Of a stretch of DNA of 11,867 bases, positions 6,731 to 11,867 are shown piece after piece. The notes under the pieces are model-generated. The model had not been told where the DNA came from and did not search any database. It saw only the letters and a list, made by a program, of their open reading frames with translations. Source of the stretch: Proteobacteria bacterium UBA4656 (GTDB taxonomy: Bacteria > Pseudomonadota > Gammaproteobacteria > Xanthomonadales > Ahniellaceae); NCBI GenBank assembly GCA_002405525.1, contig DHLY01000130.1, positions 60,085-71,951 of the forward strand, in the 5' to 3' direction. A program made the position numbers and the translations under genes. Position 1 is the stretch's first letter. Each line of letters opens with the position of its first letter.

Positions 6731-7577
6731 TCCCGGACGCGCCATCGCCGCGGTGGTGGTGGCCCACGACAGCGGCAGCGTGCTCGCCGCCTGCGTGGCG
6801 CGCTTGCTCGCCGCCGAGGGCGTGGCCGAAGTGCTGGTGGTCGACAACGGATCGCGCGACGGCGCTCCGGCCGCGCTGGCCGGCGACCCGCGCCTGCGGG
6901 TGCTGCGCAACGGCGGCAATCCGGGGTTTGCCGTGGCCTGCAACCAGGGCGTCGCAGCGAGCAGCGCGCCCTGGATCGCCTTCGTCAACCCCGACTGTTT
7001 CGTCGCGGCCGACACGCCCGCGCGGTTGCGCGATGTGCTGGTCGCCGACGCCGGGCTCGGCCTCGCCGGCGCCGACGTGCGCGACGCGAGCGGCGCGCCC
7101 GAGGCGGCGGCGCGGCGCCGCGACCCGACCTTGGTGCGGCTGCTGCGCTCGGCAGGCGGTGACCGCGGCGCGCTGCACCTCACCCCCGGCGACGGGCCAC
7201 TGACCGCGGTGGATGCCGTGTCCGGCGCCCTGATGCTGCTATCCCGCGCCACCTTCGAACGCGCCGGCGGCTTCGATCCCGGCTATCGCCTGCACGCCGA
7301 AGACCTCGATCTTTGCCGCCGGGTGCGCGCCATCGGTCTGCGCGTGGCCGTGGTCGAGGCCGCGCGCGCTACCCACCTCAAGGGCACCTCCAGCCGCCGT
7401 CGCCCGCTGTTCGTCGCCTTCCACAAGCACCGCGGGCTGGTGCGCTATTTCCGCCGCTGGGGCGCCGGCGGCGGCCGCGCCACCACCGCGCTGGCGGTCA
7501 CCGCCGCCTGGCTGCGTTTCGGGCTGCTCGCGCCCTGGGCCGCACTGCGCGAGGCGGCCGCGAGGCTGCGCGGATGA
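6723..7577 (+). CDS. GT2-family glycosyltransferase, rhamnosyltransferase-like (WbbL-type)
   Basis: This 284-residue protein belongs to the COG1216-type GT2 enzymes often annotated as rhamnosyltransferases. Motifs run in order: AAVVVAHDSG (9-18), EVLVVDNGSRDG (36-47), NGGNPGFAVACNQG (63-76), the metal site IAFVNPDCF (85-93), DAVSGALMLLSR (164-175), GGFDPGY (182-188) and the acidic HAEDLDLCRR (191-200) with the probable catalytic base. A RATHLKG stretch follows (215-221), then HKHRGLVRYFRR (234-245), usual for the subgroup. A hydrophobic segment near 253-275 flanked by Arg may associate with the membrane. The donor sugar is not certain; dTDP-L-rhamnose is typical of relatives. The ATG start overlaps the stop of the 604-residue gene by eight bases with no clear ribosome site, so translation is probably coupled. 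It differs clearly from the GT2 enzyme at 3146-3976, so it likely makes another linkage of the same glycan. Confidence 0.9.
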   Translation: MPDPGRAIAAVVVAHDSGSVLAACVARLLAAEGVAEVLVVDNGSRDGAPAALAGDPRLRVLRNGGNPGFAVACNQGVAASSAPWIAFVNPDCFVAADTPARLRDVLVADAGLGLAGADVRDASGAPEAAARRRDPTLVRLLRSAGGDRGALHLTPGDGPLTAVDAVSGALMLLSRATFERAGGFDPGYRLHAEDLDLCRRVRAIGLRVAVVEAARATHLKGTSSRRRPLFVAFHKHRGLVRYFRRWGAGGGRATTALAVTAAWLRFGLLAPWAALREAAARLRG

Positions 7578-9733
7578 GCTGGACCCTGCTCGCGCAGTTG
7601 CGCGAGGCGGCGCTGGCCGGCGCGCTGCCGCAGGCCGCGCGCGGCCTCGAGGACCTCGACCGGCGCTGGCCCGACGCGGACGTCGCCGCGCTGCGCGCCT
7701 GGGTCGCGCTGGCGCAGGACGACGTCGATGCCGCGCGGCGCTGGATCGACATCACCTTCGCGCGCGCGCCCGACCACCGCGAAGCGCTGACCCTCGCGGT
7801 CGAGCTGGCCCGACGGACTGGACGCGACGACGAGGCGCTGCGGCATGCGCGGCGCTTCGTCGCCCTGGAGCCGGGCAGCGCGGTTGCCCACTACAATCTG
7901 GGCGCGCTGCTGGAATCGGGCGCGCCGGACGAGGCGCGGGCGGCCTATGACAAGGCGTTGGACGCAGACGCCGGATTCCCCCCCGCGCTGCGCGCGCGCG
8001 GCTGGCTCCGCTTCCGCGTCGGCGACGCGGGCGCGCGGTCGGATTTCGAGGCGCTGGCCCGCGCCCAGCCGCGCGATCCCGCCGCCTGGCTCGGGCGCGG
8101 CGCCTGCGCCCTGCGCGCCGGCGCGCCCGCGGCCGCGCTTGAAGCCTTCGATCGCGCACAGGCCCTGGCACCCGGCGACGCGACCGCCGCCCACGGCCGC
8201 GCGGAAGCGCTGGAACGGCTCGACCGGGTGGCGGAATCGATGGCCGGGCGGCGCCTCGCGGTGGCGCTGTCCGGCGGCGACGCGGGCGCGCGTTGCAACC
8301 TGGCGATGGCGCTCAGCCGCGCCGGAGAGGCCGACGCGGCGCGCGCGGAAGCGGCGTCCGCCGCACGTGCGGCCGGCCCGCCGCTGGCCCGCTGGCTGGC
8401 TTTCCAGCTGCTACCGATCGTCTACCGCGACGCCGCCGACGTCGCGCACTGGCGCGCGCACTGGCGCGCCGGGCTGGCGGCGTTCAACGCCGACGTCCGG
8501 TCGATCGCCCCCGATGCGGCGTCCGCGGTGCTGACCGCACTGCCGAGCTTCTACCGCCACTACCTCGACGATGAACTGCTGGCCGACCAGTGTGCCGCGG
8601 CGGCGGTGGTCGAATGCCTCGCGGCCACGGCCCTGCGGGCGCCGCGGGTGCGGCCGCGGGCGCGTCAAGGCGTGCGGCTGCGGATCGGCGTGGCCTCGGC
8701 GCATTTCCACCGGCACACCGTCGGCCGCCTGTTCGGCGGCCTGGTGCGCGGGCTCGACCGCGGGCGCTTCGAAGTGGTGGCCTTCCATCTCGGCAGCGGC
8801 GAGGCTGCGCGCGCGACGGCGGGGGCGATCGCGGACGCCGTGGTCGGCCCGCTGCACGCGCTGCCAGCCTGGGTGGACGCGATCGAGGCCGCCGATCTCG
8901 ACGCGCTGCTGTGGCTGGACATCGGCATGGACGGGACCTCGCAGGCGCTGTCGGCGCTGCGCTTCGCGCGCCTGCAAGCGGTGCTCTGGGGCCATCCGGT
9001 GACCACCGGCCTGTCCACCATCGACGCCTTCCTCGGCGCGGCCGGCATGGCGCCCGCGGATCCGGCTGCGCGCTACAGCGAGCGCTTCGTCGCCTTGCCG
9101 GGGATCGGGCTCAGCCTGGAGCGGCCGGCGATGCCGGCCGCCGCGCCGCGCGGCGGCCCTGCGCGCCTGGTCTGCGCGCAGGGCATCCACAAGCTGCTGC
9201 CCGACCACGACGCCCTGTTCGCGCGCATCCTGGCCGCCGCGCCGGCGGCGACCCTGGCTTTCGCCCCGGGTGCCGCCGAGCCGCTGCGCGCACGGCTGCA
9301 GGCGCGGATGCGCCCGCTGTTCGATGACTGTGGCGTGGACTTCGAGCGCCGCGTGACCGTGCACCCGGTGCTGTCCGACGGGGACTTCCGTGCCCTGCTG
9401 GCGGGCGCGGACCTGGTGCTGGACTCCTTCGGCTGGTCGGGCGGCTGGACCAGCCTGCAGGCCCTGGCGGCCGGCGTACCGGTGCTGACCTGCCCGGGCA
9501 CCGGCCTGCGCGCGAGGCATACGCGGGCCTTCCTCGCGACGCTCGGTCTGGATGACGCGCTGGTGGTGTCCGGCGCCGACGCCTACATCGAGCGCGCGTC
9601 GGCGCTGGCGGGCGACGCGGCCGACCGGTCGGCCCTGGCCGCGCGCGTGCGCGGCCGCGGCGGCGCGCTGTTCGACGACCCGGTGCCGGCGGCCGCGCTG
9701 TCGCAGTGGCTGATCGACGAACTCGGGTGCTGA
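7574..9733 (+). CDS. TPR protein with GT41 (O-GlcNAc transferase/SPINDLY-like) glycosyltransferase domain
   Basis: This 719-residue protein has an N-terminal array of TPR-like helical pairs (residues about 1-260; a clear repeat includes AVAHYNLGALLESG, 103-116). A helical connector (about 270-360) and a GT41-type GT-B catalytic region (about 365-715) follow. Family signatures are IGVASAHFHRHTVGRL (371-386, matching the S-x-DF-x-x-H block but with His replacing Asp), Asp441 before a strand and LDIG, VLWGHPVTTGLSTIDAFL (470-487), CAQGIHKLLPD (534-544, with Lys540 at the nucleotide-binding Lys position), and LVLDSFGWSGGWTSLQALAA (614-633), then GVPVLTCPGTG. GT41 enzymes move GlcNAc, fucose or glucose to protein Ser/Thr/Asn; some bacterial relatives (HMW1C) act on adhesins and share the GHP-TT motif. 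Here the target could be a protein or the glycan made by the operon. The ATG start overlaps the previous stop by four bases, with GAGG at 7562-7565. It is the last gene of the run. Confidence 0.9.
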   Translation: MSWTLLAQLREAALAGALPQAARGLEDLDRRWPDADVAALRAWVALAQDDVDAARRWIDITFARAPDHREALTLAVELARRTGRDDEALRHARRFVALEPGSAVAHYNLGALLESGAPDEARAAYDKALDADAGFPPALRARGWLRFRVGDAGARSDFEALARAQPRDPAAWLGRGACALRAGAPAAALEAFDRAQALAPGDATAAHGRAEALERLDRVAESMAGRRLAVALSGGDAGARCNLAMALSRAGEADAARAEAASAARAAGPPLARWLAFQLLPIVYRDAADVAHWRAHWRAGLAAFNADVRSIAPDAASAVLTALPSFYRHYLDDELLADQCAAAAVVECLAATALRAPRVRPRARQGVRLRIGVASAHFHRHTVGRLFGGLVRGLDRGRFEVVAFHLGSGEAARATAGAIADAVVGPLHALPAWVDAIEAADLDALLWLDIGMDGTSQALSALRFARLQAVLWGHPVTTGLSTIDAFLGAAGMAPADPAARYSERFVALPGIGLSLERPAMPAAAPRGGPARLVCAQGIHKLLPDHDALFARILAAAPAATLAFAPGAAEPLRARLQARMRPLFDDCGVDFERRVTVHPVLSDGDFRALLAGADLVLDSFGWSGGWTSLQALAAGVPVLTCPGTGLRARHTRAFLATLGLDDALVVSGADAYIERASALAGDAADRSALAARVRGRGGALFDDPVPAAALSQWLIDELGC

Positions 9734-9899
9734 CGCCGCGGCGTTGCGGCCCGCGCAACCGGCAACATTCGTGTGCGCCGGGCTCTTCCCATCGCGGATC
9801 CTGCGCAGGACGCCGTGCTGCCGCGGGTCCCGCCCCTGCGTGCCCGATCTCTGCGCGGGCCGCCCCTGACCTGCCCGGAAGACCTCGCTCCGATGCCTG
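9734..9899. other. Intergenic region between convergent operon and ettA
   Basis: The gap of 166 bases lies between the stop of the GT41 gene and the stop of ettA on the other strand. A 6-bp perfect hairpin, GTTGCG/CGCAAC with a 5-base loop (9743-9759), begins ten bases after the operon stop and could help end transcription. No T-tract follows, so I do not call it a rho-independent terminator. Nothing else is recognised. Confidence 0.45.
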
Positions 9900-11564
<1,665 letters not shown>

Positions 11565-11570
11565 GGGTGT

Positions 11571-11574
11571 TCCT
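11571..11574 (-). promoter_or_regulatory. Ribosome binding site of ettA
   Basis: On the minus strand AGGA (plus-strand TCCT) stands six bases before the ATG at 11564. It supports this start, which also gives the family-typical N-terminus. Confidence 0.6.
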
Positions 11575-11644
11575 GCGGTGGGACGCGCGAATACCGGGCG
11601 CCGGCCGGGTCGGCCGGAGCGGGGGCGCGCGGGGAATGGGGGCT

Positions 11645-11674
11645 ATTGTCTCGCCCGCAAGCCCCGGAAGTCCA
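11645..11674 (-). promoter_or_regulatory. Candidate sigma-70-like promoter for ettA
   Basis: On the minus strand a TGGACT (-35-like, 4 of 6 consensus; plus-strand 11669-11674) is followed after 18 bases by GACAAT (-10-like, 4 of 6; plus-strand 11645-11650). Transcription would begin near 11638, leaving a leader of about 73 bases. It lies in the least GC-rich spot of the gap. The match is modest and untested. Confidence 0.35.
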
Positions 11675-11689
11675 GCCGAAGGCGGCCGT

Positions 11690-11867
11690 TCACGTCGCGG
11701 TGGGGCGCGGCTCGCGGCCTGCGGCGACATCGAGCAGGAAGCCCTGCCTTGCCCGCGAGACGCCCGGATCGTCGTACAGCCGATGCTTGCGTTCGGCGCT
11801 CAGCCCGCGCCGCTCGGCGCGCAGGTCGGCCGAGCGGCCCAGTTCGACCACGCTCCTCACGTAGTCG
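11690..11867 (-). CDS. C-terminal end of a second GT41/SPINDLY-like protein, 5'-partial
   Basis: The minus strand is open from the window edge to a TGA at 11690-11692, giving 58 residues that start DYVRSVVELGRSADLR. The segment lines up without gaps with residues 670-703 of the GT41 protein encoded at 7574-9733: the Tyr at position 2, Leu at 9, Ala at 13, Arg at 16 and 26, and the block L-Y-D-D-P at 30-34 (L-F-D-D-P in the other) share spacing. A 'DYV..A..LA.D..LR..LR' helix followed by 'LFD' is the usual C-terminal end of bacterial SPINDLY-type O-GlcNAc transferases. The rest of the gene lies beyond the window, so domain content upstream is unknown. It reads in the same direction as ettA, about 126 bases ahead of it. 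The short length makes the family call tentative. Confidence 0.55.
   Translation of the reverse strand, partial: DYVRSVVELGRSADLRAERRGLSAERKHRLYDDPGVSRARQGFLLDVAAGREPRPTAT

Noticed and set aside
4754..7252. An 832-codon minus-strand open frame under the 604-residue gene and its neighbours.
   Set aside because: It spans three plus-strand genes, is rich in Arg/Gly/Ala and has no recognisable motif; the plus-strand genes carry clear family motifs and tight junctions.

Overview
The window is very GC-rich DNA with tightly packed genes, several GTG starts and start/stop overlaps. This fits a high-GC proteobacterium. A Xanthomonadales (Lysobacter-like) gammaproteobacterium is my best guess, but that is inference from composition and gene families only.

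Layout. (1) Positions 2-883 hold the 3' part of an exported parvulin-type peptidyl-prolyl isomerase gene whose start lies before the window. (2) Positions 884-1179 are a non-coding gap with a candidate extended -10 element. (3) Positions 1180-9733 are one run of seven plus-strand genes that touch or overlap: a Wzm-type ABC permease; a Wzt-type ATPase with a C-terminal carbohydrate-binding-like extension; a GT2 glycosyltransferase; a SAM-dependent methyltransferase with a coiled-coil tail; a 604-residue protein of unknown function (PqqD-like N-terminus plus a degenerate GT-A-like region); a rhamnosyltransferase-like GT2 enzyme; and a TPR protein fused to a GT41 (O-GlcNAc-transferase/SPINDLY-like) domain. 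(4) On the minus strand, convergent with the operon, lies the ABC-F translation factor gene ettA (9900-11564), with its own RBS and a candidate promoter. (5) At the right edge, the minus strand carries the last 58 codons of another gene (11690-11867). Its tail aligns without gaps to the tail of the operon's GT41 protein.

How it fits together. The operon looks like a surface-polysaccharide locus of the ABC-transporter-dependent type. The glycosyltransferases would build or decorate a lipid-linked glycan in the cytoplasm. The methyltransferase is a candidate for capping the chain. Wzt would recognise a feature of the finished chain, and Wzm would pass it across the inner membrane. The 604-residue protein and the TPR-GT41 protein are unusual members of such a locus and are the best candidates for something undescribed. 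No initiating sugar-phosphate transferase, polymerase or nucleotide-sugar synthesis gene is in the window, so the locus must be completed elsewhere.
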